Positions 18,270-28,453 of a stretch of DNA of 64,000 nt are shown here, piece by piece. The position numbers and the translations under genes are program-made. The DNA comes from Pseudomonas syringae CC1557. GTDB taxonomy: Bacteria; Pseudomonadota; Gammaproteobacteria; Pseudomonadales; Pseudomonadaceae. A model generated the notes under the pieces. That model was not told the DNA's origin, did no database searches, and saw only the letters and a program-made list of their open reading frames with translations. The DNA is taken from assembly GCF_000452705.1 (NCBI RefSeq), contig NZ_CP007014.1, forward strand, positions 4,589,501 through 4,653,500, written 5' to 3'. Each line of letters starts with the position of its first letter. Position 1 is the first letter of the stretch.

Positions 18270-19292
18270 TCACAACATCAACGGCGCACGCTCGCACAGT
18301 CTGCTCAATTCTTTCGCCCAGTTCGGATCGTCGTTCAGGCAAGGGATCAGGATCAGCTCCTCTCCTCCCGCGTCCTTGAACTGCTCGGCACCACGGTCGC
18401 CGATCTCTTCCAGCGTCTCGATACAGTCAGCCACGAACGCCGGGCACATGACCAGCAGCTTCTTCACACCTTTCGCCGCCAGTTCGTCCAGGCGCGCCTC
18501 GGTGTAGGGTTCGATCCACTTGGCGCGCCCCAGTCGTGACTGGAACGACACCGACCATTTGCCATCAGGAATACCCATGCGCCTGGCAAACGCCGCAGCC
18601 GATTGTATGCACTGAGCGCGATAGCAGGTGGCAAGCACTTCGGCTGGCGCGGTCATGCAGCAATCGTCCTTGAGGCAGTGCTTGCCGGTCGGGTCGAGCT
18701 TATGCAGATGCCGCTCGGGCAGGCCGTGAAAACTCAGCAGCAGGTGATCGTAAGACTGCTCCAGATGCGGGCGCACACTTTCTACCAGTGCACTGAGGTA
18801 CTCAGGCTGATCGTAGAACGGTTGTAGCACCGAGAACTGCATCTTCAGCGATTTGGCGCGCACCACGCGCTTGGCCTCTTCGATAACGGTGGTCACCGTA
18901 CTGTCGGCAAACTGCGGATACAGCGGGGCCAGCGTGACTTTCTTGAAGCCTTGCTCTGCCAGACGCGTCAGCACGGTTTCAACCGACGGCTCGCCATAAC
19001 GCATCGCCAGTTCGACCGGCCCGTGCGACCACTCTTTTTTCACAGCGGCCTGAAGCCGTTTGCTCAGCACTACCAGCGGCGAACCTTCGTCCCACCAAAT
19101 TGATGCATAGGCATGCGCCGACTGTTCGGGCCGCTTGATCAGAATCAGCGACACCAGCAGCCTGCGCACCGGCCATGGCAGGTCGATCACATACGGGTCC
19201 ATCAGGAACTGGTTCAGGTAACTGCGCACGTCTGCCACTTGAGTAGAAGCAGGTGAACCCAGATTGACCAGCAACAAAGCGTGATCGGTCAT
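18270..19292 (-). CDS. hemH: Ferrochelatase
   Basis: A 340-residue enzyme that inserts iron into protoporphyrin IX, the last step of haem synthesis. It starts [12 protein letters not shown] as in HemH, has [20 protein letters not shown] with the catalytic His near residue 190, and [17 protein letters not shown] with the conserved Glu near 295. Length is normal. The start at 19292 matches family N-termini. It is followed upstream on the same strand by the epimerase-like gene (start 20218), which ends 23 bases before hemH begins, so they probably share a transcript. Confidence 0.95.
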   Translation of the reverse strand: MTDHALLLVNLGSPASTQVADVRSYLNQFLMDPYVIDLPWPVRRLLVSLILIKRPEQSAHAYASIWWDEGSPLVVLSKRLQAAVKKEWSHGPVELAMRYGEPSVETVLTRLAEQGFKKVTLAPLYPQFADSTVTTVIEEAKRVVRAKSLKMQFSVLQPFYDQPEYLSALVESVRPHLEQSYDHLLLSFHGLPERHLHKLDPTGKHCLKDDCCMTAPAEVLATCYRAQCIQSAAAFARRMGIPDGKWSVSFQSRLGRAKWIEPYTEARLDELAAKGVKKLLVMCPAFVADCIETLEEIGDRGAEQFKDAGGEELILIPCLNDDPNWAKELSRLCERAPLML

Positions 19293-19315
19293 GCAACATC
19301 CTATTTCAATGGCTT

Positions 19316-20218
19316 TCAGTGGCGGCCCAGCAAATCCTGCAGGGCAGTATCGAGTTCGGTGTACTTGAACGTGAAACCGGCTTGCTGCAAACGTGCAGGC
19401 CGGGCGCGCTGGCCGCCCAGCAACAAGACCGACAATTCGCCCAGCAGCGCTCTCAATGCCAGCGCAGGCATGGGCATGAACGCAGGCCGATGCAGAATGC
19501 CTGCCAGCGTCTTGGCAAACTGACGATTGCGGACCGGCGACGGCGCGCAGACATTATAAGGACCCTTTGCTTCATTCAGATTCAACAGAAAATCAATCGC
19601 GGCAATTTGATCCTGAATGTGAATCCACGGCATCCACTGCCGACCGTTGCCAATCGGGCCACCCATACCGAACTTGAAAGGCGGCAACAGACGCTGTAAG
19701 AAGCCGCCGCGATCCGACAACACCAGACCGGTGCGCAGCAGCACGACACGCACGCCCAGCGCTTCGGCACGCTGCGCGGTTTCTTCCCAGGCGTTGCACA
19801 GCTGGCTGGCGAAGTCTTCCTTGGCAGGTGGTGACGTTTCGTCGATTTCGCGCTCGCTGCTGTCGCCATACCAACCGACAGCAGAGCCTGAAATCATCAG
19901 CGCAGGCTTCTGCGAGCGGCTACCCAGCCACGTCAGCAATTGTTCAGTCAGACCGATACGGCTTTCCCACAACAACAGTCGGCGTTTGCGCGTCCACGGA
20001 CGATCCGCAATCGGTGCGCCGGCCAGGTTGATGATCGCATCCACCGGCTGCTCGCCCAACTCGTCGAGACGGGCAATGCCGCGCACAGTGGGACCACACA
20101 ATTGGGCCACATCGGCGGGTTGGCGACTCCACACGGTCAGTTCATGGCCTTGGGCGGACCACAGGCGACAGAGCGCTCTTCCGATCAAACCAGTACCACC
20201 GGTCAGCAATATGTGCAT
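19316..20218 (-). CDS. TIGR01777-family NAD-dependent epimerase-like protein
   Basis: A 300-residue Rossmann protein of the extended SDR type. [20 protein letters not shown] is the nucleotide-binding N-terminus; [18 protein letters not shown] and [14 protein letters not shown] are hallmarks of TIGR01777 (sometimes called a SulA/YfcH-like protein). The C-terminal DUF1731-like end has [13 protein letters not shown] choose ATG 20218, where the Rossmann fold begins. The real substrate is unknown. It is divergent from the flavoprotein gene at 20495, with TGTACA boxes in between. Confidence 0.85.
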   Translation of the reverse strand: MHILLTGGTGLIGRALCRLWSAQGHELTVWSRQPADVAQLCGPTVRGIARLDELGEQPVDAIINLAGAPIADRPWTRKRRLLLWESRIGLTEQLLTWLGSRSQKPALMISGSAVGWYGDSSEREIDETSPPAKEDFASQLCNAWEETAQRAEALGVRVVLLRTGLVLSDRGGFLQRLLPPFKFGMGGPIGNGRQWMPWIHIQDQIAAIDFLLNLNEAKGPYNVCAPSPVRNRQFAKTLAGILHRPAFMPMPALALRALLGELSVLLLGGQRARPARLQQAGFTFKYTELDTALQDLLGRH

Positions 20219-20440
20219 GGCAGGTAACCTCGCGTGGCGTGCATGACAATTGAGTTGTCTTATTTTCAACAGCTTCGCTCGTCAGAAAAACGAAACTGTT
20301 TACTGAACCATAGGCCACACCTGAACAGGTCGCCGCTTTGAACGCCCTGACCGGGTGGCTGATCGGTTCGACCTTGCAGGTAGCAATGTGACTCACTGTG
20401 CAGACTCGAAAACCTCTGCAACTTATACCAAACAAGAAGA

Positions 20441-21693
<1,253 letters not shown>

Positions 21694-21713
21694 CTGGGCA
21701 CACGTCTTGATGA

Positions 21714-21750
21714 TGATTCCTGCGCAGAGCGTGTGGAACGAGAGTCAGCG
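21714..21750. repeat. Short palindromic repeat fragment, copy E
   Basis: CCTGCGCAGAGCGTGTGGAA followed by CGAGAGTCAGCGC matches part of the dispersed repeat family (compare 7751-7777). Only a single element is present, 20 bases after the Trp-rich gene. It may mark the end of that transcript. Confidence 0.5.
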
Positions 21751-21788
21751 CCTATCAGGAGCAGACTCAAAAGCCCTCTACAAAGAAT

Positions 21789-21816
21789 TTGACTTGTACA
21801 GCTACACACCTATGAT
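21789..21816 (+). promoter_or_regulatory. Promoter with TGTACA box in the spacer
   Basis: TTGACT at 21789-21794 and TATGAT at 21811-21816 are a good -35/-10 pair with a 16-base spacer. TTGTACAG overlaps the end of the -35 and enters the spacer, the usual place for MerR-family operators. It precedes the DUF523/DUF1722-litR-like-phr operon. Confidence 0.6.
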
Positions 21817-21825
21817 GAAGCCAAG

Positions 21826-21851
21826 TTGTACAGAGCGCTCTATCTGTACAA
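21826..21851. promoter_or_regulatory. Second pair of TGTACA boxes
   Basis: TTGTACAG (21826-21833) and CTGTACAA (21844-21851) lie 18 bases apart, downstream of the proposed -10 and before the ribosome site of the DUF523/DUF1722 gene. Binding here would block transcription, which fits a dark repressor. Confidence 0.5.
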
Positions 21852-21871
21852 GTCTTCTGTAGAGGTGGTTG

Positions 21872-22834
21872 ATGCTCATGCCCGCAATCGAAAAACCAAA
21901 ACTCGGTATCAGTGCCTGCCTGATGGGCGCCGAAGTTCGTTTCAATGGTGGACACAAGGAGTCTCATTTGTGCACCCAGGCATTGAGCAAGTATTTCGAT
22001 TTCGTCCAGGCATGCCCCGAAGTCGCAATCGGCATGGGCATCCCGCGTGAGCCGATCAGACTGGTCGGTGATGCAGAGAATCCCAAGGCGCTCGGCACGG
22101 TCAATCGTGACCTGGATGTGACCGCAGCACTGGCTGAATACGGCGTACAGATGGCCGATGAGCTGGGCGATATCTGTGGTTACATCTTCATGCAGAAGTC
22201 GCCATCCTGTGGTCTGGAGCGGGTCAAGGTCTACCGTGAAAACGGTGCGCCGGTCGATGGCGGCGGGCGCGGTATCTACGCGCAGGCTTTTTGCGAGCGT
22301 CATCCGAACCTGCCCGTCGAGGAAGACGGACGTCTCAATGACGCCGTGCTGCGCGAGAACTTCGTGACCCGCGTATTTGCCTACGCCGCCTGGCAACAGC
22401 TGTTGAAAGAAGGCGTGACGCGTCGCGCCCTGACCGAATTTCATTCGCGCTACAAATACCAACTGATGGCCAACGATCCAGTGCAATACAAGGCTCTGGG
22501 CAAAATGCTCGGCAGCATGGGCCGCAGTGATCCGAACGAAATCGCCCCGCTGTATTTCAGCAACCTGATGGCAGCATTGAAAAAGTGCGCAACGCGCAGT
22601 ACTCACACCAATGTCCTGCAACACCTGTGCGGCTACCTCAAGCAGACCATCAGCAGTGAAGACAAGCAGGAAATCCAGCAAGTGATCAGCCAGTACCATC
22701 AGGGCATCGTGCCGCTGATCGTGCCTCTGACCCTGCTCAAGCATCATTTTCGCCAACATCCAGACCCGTATGTGGCGCTTCAGGTGTACATGCAACCCCA
22801 TCCGGAAAATCTCAGCCTGCGAAATGCGATTTGA
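21872..22834 (+). CDS. DUF523 and DUF1722 domain protein
   Basis: A 320-residue protein with an N-terminal DUF523 part (PKLGISACLMGAEVRFNGGH, with Cys residues near 17, 32 and in the FMQKSPSCGLERV stretch) and a C-terminal DUF1722/YbgA part that ends in a helical HHFRQHPDPYVALQVYMQPH. ATG 21872 is chosen because GAGG lies six bases upstream. Fusions of this kind are often coded beside photolyase genes. The biochemical role is unknown; the conserved cysteines suggest a metal or Fe-S site. The next gene starts six bases after its stop. Confidence 0.82.
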   Translation: MLMPAIEKPKLGISACLMGAEVRFNGGHKESHLCTQALSKYFDFVQACPEVAIGMGIPREPIRLVGDAENPKALGTVNRDLDVTAALAEYGVQMADELGDICGYIFMQKSPSCGLERVKVYRENGAPVDGGGRGIYAQAFCERHPNLPVEEDGRLNDAVLRENFVTRVFAYAAWQQLLKEGVTRRALTEFHSRYKYQLMANDPVQYKALGKMLGSMGRSDPNEIAPLYFSNLMAALKKCATRSTHTNVLQHLCGYLKQTISSEDKQEIQQVISQYHQGIVPLIVPLTLLKHHFRQHPDPYVALQVYMQPHPENLSLRNAI

Positions 22835-22839
22835 TACTC

Positions 22840-23754
22840 ATGAATGAAGCAGAGAAAGATACCGACCCAGAGGTACCAGGCGACTGGCTGCCTATTCGGG
22901 AAGTTGCACGACAGACTGGCGTCAACGCCGTGACCTTGCGCGCCTGGGAGCGCCGCTATGGCTTGATAGTCCCGCATCGTACGGCCAAGGGGCATCGGCT
23001 GTATTCGGAAGAGCATGTCCAGCGGGTCATGAAAATCCTGACCTGGCTCAATCGTGGCGTCTCGGTCAGCCAGGTCAAAAACCTGATCGACGACAACCGT
23101 ACGGACGCCCTGCCCCCTACCAATGACTGGGATGCGCTGCGCCAGACGCTGTTGATAGCGATTGGCGAACTGGCCGAGCGTCGCGTGGATGACGTGTTTA
23201 ATCAGGCCATGGCGCTCTACCCGCCGCGCACCCTGTGTGAACAACTGTTGCTGCCACTGCTCGCCGAGCTGGAACAGCGCTGGCAAGGCAAGTTTGGTGC
23301 TCAACTGGAGCGCACATTTTTCTATTCGTGGCTGCGCAGCAAGTTCGGTGCGCGCATCTACCACAACAACCGTCAGCTCAATGGCAGCCCGTTGCTGCTG
23401 GTCAATCAGTCCGATCTGCCGCTTGAGCCGCACCTGTGGCTCGCGGCCTGGCTGGTCAGCAGTGCCGACTGCCCGGTAGAGGTGTTTGATTGGCCGCTGC
23501 CGGTCGGTGAGCTGGCGCTGGCCGCTGAATACCTGAAGCCTCGCGGCATACTGCTGTACTCCAGCAAAGCCCTGAACATCGCCCAGTTACCGCGCCTGCT
23601 GGCCAATATCACCTGCCCTGTCGTGCTCGGTGGACCAACGGTACAGATCCATAAAGCCGATTTGCTCGTACAGGCAAGCGAGATAGCTGGCTTGACCCTT
23701 GCCAACGACGCGCTCAGCGCTCAGATCGAGCTGGGCAAGCTCGGACTTATCTAA
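22840..23754 (+). CDS. MerR-family regulator, class-II LitR-like
   Basis: A 304-residue regulator. The winged-helix MerR head occupies residues about 15-80, with PIREVARQTGVNAVTLRAWE and RRYGL, as in CarH/LitR proteins. The C-terminal 200 residues follow the B12-binding-domain layout but lack the usual E/DxHxxG cobalamin ligand motif, so it resembles class-II LitR (P. putida PplR type) that works with a partner photosensor. It should repress light-induced promoters in the dark. ATG 22840 is chosen over an upstream TTG. It lies directly before phr and matches the position of PA4659. Confidence 0.82.
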   Translation: MNEAEKDTDPEVPGDWLPIREVARQTGVNAVTLRAWERRYGLIVPHRTAKGHRLYSEEHVQRVMKILTWLNRGVSVSQVKNLIDDNRTDALPPTNDWDALRQTLLIAIGELAERRVDDVFNQAMALYPPRTLCEQLLLPLLAELEQRWQGKFGAQLERTFFYSWLRSKFGARIYHNNRQLNGSPLLLVNQSDLPLEPHLWLAAWLVSSADCPVEVFDWPLPVGELALAAEYLKPRGILLYSSKALNIAQLPRLLANITCPVVLGGPTVQIHKADLLVQASEIAGLTLANDALSAQIELGKLGLI

Positions 23755-23763
23755 GGACTTCTC

Positions 23764-25212
23764 ATGCAACTGATCTGGCTGCGTAGCGACCTGCGCGTTC
23801 ATGACAACACTGCCCTGACCGCCGCCATGCAGCGCGGTCCGACGCTGGCGGTTTACCTGCTCAGCCCTGCGCAGTGGCTAAGTCACGACGATGCCGACTG
23901 TAAAGTCGATTTCTGGCTGCGCAACCTGGTCGAGCTGGAAAAAGCCCTTGGCAAACTGAACGTGCCGCTGCTGATTCGCGAGGCTGACACCTGGGACAAG
24001 GCACCTGAGGTGCTGTCGACACTGTGCAGTGAATTCAAGGTCGAGGGCCTGCACCTCAACGAGGAATACGGCATTCACGAAACCCGCCGTGACCAGGCCG
24101 TGCAGAAGATGCTTGAAGACGCCGGTGTGCATTGCACCCGCTACCTCGACCAGTTGCTGTTCAAACCGGGTAGCATCCTGACCAAGACCGGCAACTACTT
24201 TCAGGTATTCACCCAGTTCAAGAAGGCCTGCTATACCCGACTGCATGCAGCTATGCCGCCTCTCGTGCGCACGCCCACCGCACAGCAAGCGCTGTCGATA
24301 AAAAGCGATCGGGTTCCTCACCAGGTGAGCGGTTTTGCTACGCCGACGGATGCGTTACGCGCACTGTGGCCCGCTGGCGAGGGCGAGGCCAGTCGCCGCA
24401 TGGACGCTTTCGCAGACGAGCAGATCAGCTACTACAAGGACGAGCGGGACTTCCCGGCAAAGCCCGGCACCAGCCAGCTTTCAGCCTATCTCGCTGCCGG
24501 GGTCATTTCGCCGCGCCAGTGCCTGCATGCCGCCTTGACCAGTAATCATGGGGAATTCGAGACCGGCGACGTGGGCACGGTGACCTGGATTAACGAACTG
24601 TTGTGGCGAGAGTTCTACAAACACACGCTGGTGGGCTACCCTCGTGTTTCGCGTCATCGCGCTTTCAGACCGGAAACCGAAGCACTGCAATGGCGCGACG
24701 CCCCTGAAGAGCTGCTGGCGTGGCAGGAAGCGCGCACCGGCCTGCCGATCATTGACGCGGCCATGCGTCAATTGCTGGAAACCGGATGGATGCACAATCG
24801 GCTAAGGATGGTCGTTGCCATGTTTCTTACTAAAAACCTGTTGATAGACTGGCGGGAAGGCGAGCGCTTTTTCATGCGCCACCTGATCGACGGCGACCTG
24901 GCGTCCAATAACGGCGGCTGGCAGTGGAGTTCGTCCACCGGTACCGACTCGGCCCCGTATTTCCGTATCTTCAACCCGTTGTCACAATCGGAAAGATTCG
25001 ACCCCGAGGGCGTGTTCATCAAGCGCTGGCTGCCGGAGCTGGCAGACCTCAACAAAAAACAGATTCATGACCCCGCTTCTGTCGGCGGGCTGTTTGGCGT
25101 CGCCGATTACCCGAAGCCCATCGTCGACCTGAGCAAAAGTCGCGCCCGCGCGCTGGCAGCGTTCAAGGCGCTGCCAACCCGCGTGCCCGCCGCAGGGGCT
25201 GACCATGGCTGA
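23764..25212 (+). CDS. phrB: Deoxyribodipyrimidine photolyase
   Basis: A 482-residue class-I CPD photolyase that repairs UV-induced thymine dimers using blue light and reduced FAD. MQLIWLRSDLRVHDNTAL opens the antenna domain. The FAD domain has NELLWREFYKHTLVGYPRVS, TGLPIIDAAMRQLLETGWMH and WQWSSSTGTDSAPYFRIFNP, which include the Asn/Trp contacts to flavin and lesion. It starts nine bases after the regulator gene and overlaps the next gene by eight bases, so it sits in the middle of the light-response operon. Confidence 0.96.
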   Translation: MQLIWLRSDLRVHDNTALTAAMQRGPTLAVYLLSPAQWLSHDDADCKVDFWLRNLVELEKALGKLNVPLLIREADTWDKAPEVLSTLCSEFKVEGLHLNEEYGIHETRRDQAVQKMLEDAGVHCTRYLDQLLFKPGSILTKTGNYFQVFTQFKKACYTRLHAAMPPLVRTPTAQQALSIKSDRVPHQVSGFATPTDALRALWPAGEGEASRRMDAFADEQISYYKDERDFPAKPGTSQLSAYLAAGVISPRQCLHAALTSNHGEFETGDVGTVTWINELLWREFYKHTLVGYPRVSRHRAFRPETEALQWRDAPEELLAWQEARTGLPIIDAAMRQLLETGWMHNRLRMVVAMFLTKNLLIDWREGERFFMRHLIDGDLASNNGGWQWSSSTGTDSAPYFRIFNPLSQSERFDPEGVFIKRWLPELADLNKKQIHDPASVGGLFGVADYPKPIVDLSKSRARALAAFKALPTRVPAAGADHG

Positions 25213-25627
25213 CTTTCTGCACAGCTTCGCTCAGCGCTTTGCCGCACTGAACAAAGACAACCTGAATCAGGTCGCCGAGCTGTACAGCGAAGACGTGTCG
25301 TTCAGCGACCCGCTGCACGATATTCATGGCCTGCCTGCCATGCAGCGTTATTTCGCCGAGCTGTACGCCAACGTTCGTGATCTGCATTTCGATTTTCACG
25401 CCTTCGACGAAGTCCGGCCCGGCGAAGGCTATCTGGTCTGGACCATGAGCTACTCGCACCCACGCCTGGCCGCCGGCCAGACCATCCGGGTCGAAGGCTG
25501 TTCGCACCTTAAATGGCATGAAAAGGTTTACCGGCATCGCGACTATTTCGATGCCGGAGCGTTGCTCTACGAACATCTGCCCATCATGGGCCGAGTCATC
25601 AATTGGCTGAAGAAGAGGTTGGGATGA
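25205..25627 (+). CDS. Nuclear transport factor 2 (SnoaL-like) family protein
   Basis: A 140-residue protein of the NTF2/SnoaL cone fold: FAALNKDNLNQVAELYSEDV and SFSDPLHDIHGLPAMQRYF are typical of this family, with YFDAGALLYEHLPIMGRVI near the end. These small folds bind hydrophobic ligands or act as isomerases or hydratases; the substrate here is unknown. It overlaps phr upstream and the SDR gene downstream, so it is in one tight operon. Confidence 0.8.
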   Translation: MADFLHSFAQRFAALNKDNLNQVAELYSEDVSFSDPLHDIHGLPAMQRYFAELYANVRDLHFDFHAFDEVRPGEGYLVWTMSYSHPRLAAGQTIRVEGCSHLKWHEKVYRHRDYFDAGALLYEHLPIMGRVINWLKKRLG

Positions 25628-26412
25628 GCACTCCTGGCGCACGACGTATCTGGTTGACCGGCGCCAGCAGTGGCATCGGTCTCGCTTTGGCAAAGGAATT
25701 ACTCGACGCAGGGCATCGGCTGGCATTGACTGCCAGAACCCTGGAACCGCTGCAGAACCTCGCGACCCTGTACCCGGAGCAGGTGCTGCTGGTCACGGGT
25801 GATATCACCGATGGCTTGCAAGTGAAGTCCATAAGCGACCGCATCGCTCAGGAATGGGGCGCCCTGGACACGGCGATTCTCAATGCCGGAACTTGCGAAT
25901 ACATTGACACCCGCAACTTCGAAGCGGCAATGGTCGAACGCGTGGTGCGCACCAATCTGCTGGCCAGCAGTTACTGTATTCAGGAAGCGCTGCCGTTGTT
26001 GCGCAAGGGGACACAGCCGCATCTGGTCGGTGTCGCCAGCGCAGTGACGTTCCTGGCACTGCCTCGCGCAGAAGCCTACGGCGCGTCGAAAGCCGGGCTG
26101 CGCTATCTGTTTGAAGCCCTGCGCATTGATCTGGCCAGCGAAAACATCGATGTGACCATCGTCAGCCCAGGGTTTGTCGATACCCCGCTGACGCAAAAAA
26201 ACGATTTTCCGATGCCCATGCGCTGGCCCGTCAAAAAGGCCGCACAGTACATTGCCGAAAAACTCAACCGCGCACGGCGACCGCTTGAAATTGCCTTCCC
26301 GACGGCATTCATCCTCAGTATGAAACTGTTGGCCCTGTTCCCGGCGCGCGTCAGATTCGCCATCGGCAAGCGCATGGCGCGCAGCGAGACGGCCAATAAG
26401 GACGCGCAATGA
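25624..26412 (+). CDS. Short-chain dehydrogenase/reductase
   Basis: A 262-residue classical SDR. RIWLTGASSGIGLALAKELL is the NAD(P) Gly motif, ILNAG the central strand motif, and the catalytic triad is Ser in GVASAVTF with the YGASKAGLRYL Tyr-x3-Lys pair near residue 155. The PGFVDTPLTQKNDFPMP segment follows. ATG 25624 overlaps the NTF2 gene by four bases. The substrate is unknown; with the lipid genes downstream a fatty-acyl or sterol-like substrate is possible. Confidence 0.88.
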   Translation: MSTPGARRIWLTGASSGIGLALAKELLDAGHRLALTARTLEPLQNLATLYPEQVLLVTGDITDGLQVKSISDRIAQEWGALDTAILNAGTCEYIDTRNFEAAMVERVVRTNLLASSYCIQEALPLLRKGTQPHLVGVASAVTFLALPRAEAYGASKAGLRYLFEALRIDLASENIDVTIVSPGFVDTPLTQKNDFPMPMRWPVKKAAQYIAEKLNRARRPLEIAFPTAFILSMKLLALFPARVRFAIGKRMARSETANKDAQ

Positions 26413-27656
26413 AAATCGCAGTCATTGGCAGCGGGATCGCTGGGTTGACCAGTGCCTATCTGCTCAATCGCAAGCATGAGGTCACGGTATTCGAGTCCTC
26501 GGACTGGGTCGGCGGGCACACGCACACAGTCGATGTCCAGGTCGAGGGGCGTGCCTATGCCATCGACACCGGTTTCATTGTGTTCAATAACTGGACCTAC
26601 CCGAATTTCATTCGCCTGCTGAGCCAGCTGGGCGTGGACTTCAAACCCGCTGAAATGAGCTTTTCGGTGCACGATCCGCGCACTGGCGTCGAATATAACG
26701 GCAACAACCTCAACAGCCTGTTTGCCCAGCGCAGCAACCTGCTGTCGCCAAGGTTCTGGGGCATGCTGCGCGATATCCTGCGGTTCAACCGGCAGTCCGT
26801 CGAAGACCTGGAAAATCAGCGCATCGCGGCAGACACCACGCTCGGCGAGTACCTGAAAAAAGGCGCTTACGGGCAACGCTTCATCGACCACTACATCGTG
26901 CCGATGGGCGCGGCGATCTGGTCCATGTCGCTGGCGGAAATGCTCGGCTTTCCGCTGCAATTCTTCGTGCGCTTCTTCAAGAACCACGGCCTGCTCTCGG
27001 TCACCAACCGGCCGCAATGGTGCGTGATAGAGGGCGGTTCCAGAAGCTATGTCGAGCCCTTGACTGCCTCGTTCCGGGAGCGCATTCGCCTGTCATGCCC
27101 GGTCACCCGCGTGGAACGCGACAACGAGGGTGTAACAGTACACAGCGCTGCGGGCAGCGAACATTTCGACAAGGTGGTGTTTGCCTGCCACAGCGACCAG
27201 GCCCTGGCATTGCTGGCCGAACCGTCCAGCGCCGAGCAGTCGGTGCTTGGCGCCCTGCGCTACGCCGAAAACGATGTGGTGCTGCACACCGATACCCGTC
27301 TGCTGCCAGACCGCCGTCTGGCCTGGGCCAGCTGGAATTATCGTCTTGGCGGCGATGATAAACAGTTGGCAGCCGTCACGTATGACATGAACATCCTGCA
27401 AGGCATCGACAGCGACACCACGTTCTGCGTCAGCCTGAATCAGACTGCGGCCATCGACCCGGCCAGCATTCTCGGTCGCTACCGCTATTCGCATCCGCAA
27501 TACAGCCTTGACGCAATAGCGGCACAAGCGCGCTGGCAGGAAATCAATGGCGTCGACCACACCTGGTACTGCGGCGCCTACTGGGCCAACGGTTTTCACG
27601 AAGACGGCGTTGTCAGCGGCTTGCGCGTGGCTCAGGCGTTCGGTGAAACATTGTGA
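26409..27656 (+). CDS. FAD-dependent amine-oxidase-like protein (COG2907 type)
   Basis: A 415-residue flavoprotein. MKIAVIGSGIAGLTSAYLLN is the FAD fold, then VTVFESSDWVGGHTHTVDV, YAIDTGFIVFNNWTYPNF and WYCGAYWANGFHEDGVVSGL at the C-terminal FAD contact. This group is consistently coded next to DUF1365 and CFA-synthase-like genes, so it probably acts on unsaturated or cyclopropane fatty acyl chains; the reaction is not shown by sequence. It overlaps its neighbours by four bases on each side. Confidence 0.85.
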   Translation: MKIAVIGSGIAGLTSAYLLNRKHEVTVFESSDWVGGHTHTVDVQVEGRAYAIDTGFIVFNNWTYPNFIRLLSQLGVDFKPAEMSFSVHDPRTGVEYNGNNLNSLFAQRSNLLSPRFWGMLRDILRFNRQSVEDLENQRIAADTTLGEYLKKGAYGQRFIDHYIVPMGAAIWSMSLAEMLGFPLQFFVRFFKNHGLLSVTNRPQWCVIEGGSRSYVEPLTASFRERIRLSCPVTRVERDNEGVTVHSAAGSEHFDKVVFACHSDQALALLAEPSSAEQSVLGALRYAENDVVLHTDTRLLPDRRLAWASWNYRLGGDDKQLAAVTYDMNILQGIDSDTTFCVSLNQTAAIDPASILGRYRYSHPQYSLDAIAAQARWQEINGVDHTWYCGAYWANGFHEDGVVSGLRVAQAFGETL

Positions 27657-28453
27657 ACAGCGCCCTCTACAGTGGCTGGATCAGTCACCGGCGATTTTCG
27701 CCACGGTCTCATGAGTTCACCTATCGCATCGGTCTGATCTATCTGGACCTGGATGAGCAAGAGAGCGTATTCGGGCTTTCGCCGCTGGCGGGCAACAGAC
27801 GTTTCGCCGCGTTTTCGTTCCGCGAGCGCGACTATTTGCCGGAACTGACCGGGCGCGGCGTGCCGCTGATAGAAGCGGCACGCGAACGGGTCGGCAAAGC
27901 GCTGGGGCGTATGCCGCTGGGTCGGGTCTGCCTGCTGACCCAGGCGCGCAGTTGGGGGTTGTCGTTCAACCCGGTCAGTTTTTTTTACTGCCATGAGGTG
28001 GACGGCACGCTGGCCGCCATCCTCTGTGAAGTCACCAACACACCGTGGGGCGAGCGCTACAGTTATGTACTGCCAGCCACGGTTGAAGGCCATCAGCATT
28101 TTGCCGTGGCCAAGGCTTTTCATGTTTCACCGTTTCTGCCGCGTGATCTTGAGTACCGCATGAGCTTCAGCCAGCCTGCCGAGCGTATCGGTGTCCATAT
28201 GGCGGACTGGCAAGGCGAGCTGAAGATGTTCGACGCCACGCTCAACCTGACACGGCAAAACCTCAATCGCCAGACATTGCACCGCCATCTGATGGCGTTC
28301 CCATGGATGACCGCGAAAACCTGTCTGGCCATCTATTGGCAGGCCGTGCGCCTACTGGTCAAACGCATCCCTATTTTTTCCCATCAGGCCGCCGACGGCG
28401 AATACCGTGCCGCCGCCGTGCAATCCAAGGACTCACACCATGAAAAGCAGTAG
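27653..28453 (+). CDS. DUF1365 family protein
   Basis: A 266-residue protein. It begins NSALYSGWISHRRFSPRSHE and contains FTYRIGLIYLDLDEQ, LSFNPVSFFYCHE and FHVSPFLPRDLEYRMSF, the recurrent motifs of DUF1365 (COG3496). The GTG start overlaps the flavoprotein stop by four bases. The 3' end overlaps the CFA-synthase gene by 14 bases. The function is unknown, but the family nearly always travels with the flavoprotein and CFA genes. Confidence 0.86.
   Translation: MNSALYSGWISHRRFSPRSHEFTYRIGLIYLDLDEQESVFGLSPLAGNRRFAAFSFRERDYLPELTGRGVPLIEAARERVGKALGRMPLGRVCLLTQARSWGLSFNPVSFFYCHEVDGTLAAILCEVTNTPWGERYSYVLPATVEGHQHFAVAKAFHVSPFLPRDLEYRMSFSQPAERIGVHMADWQGELKMFDATLNLTRQNLNRQTLHRHLMAFPWMTAKTCLAIYWQAVRLLVKRIPIFSHQAADGEYRAAAVQSKDSHHEKQ

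Noticed and set aside
22785..22790. A further TGTACA before the MerR gene
   Set aside because: Single copy inside the coding end of the DUF523/DUF1722 gene, with no promoter elements around it; such a 6-mer is expected by chance.
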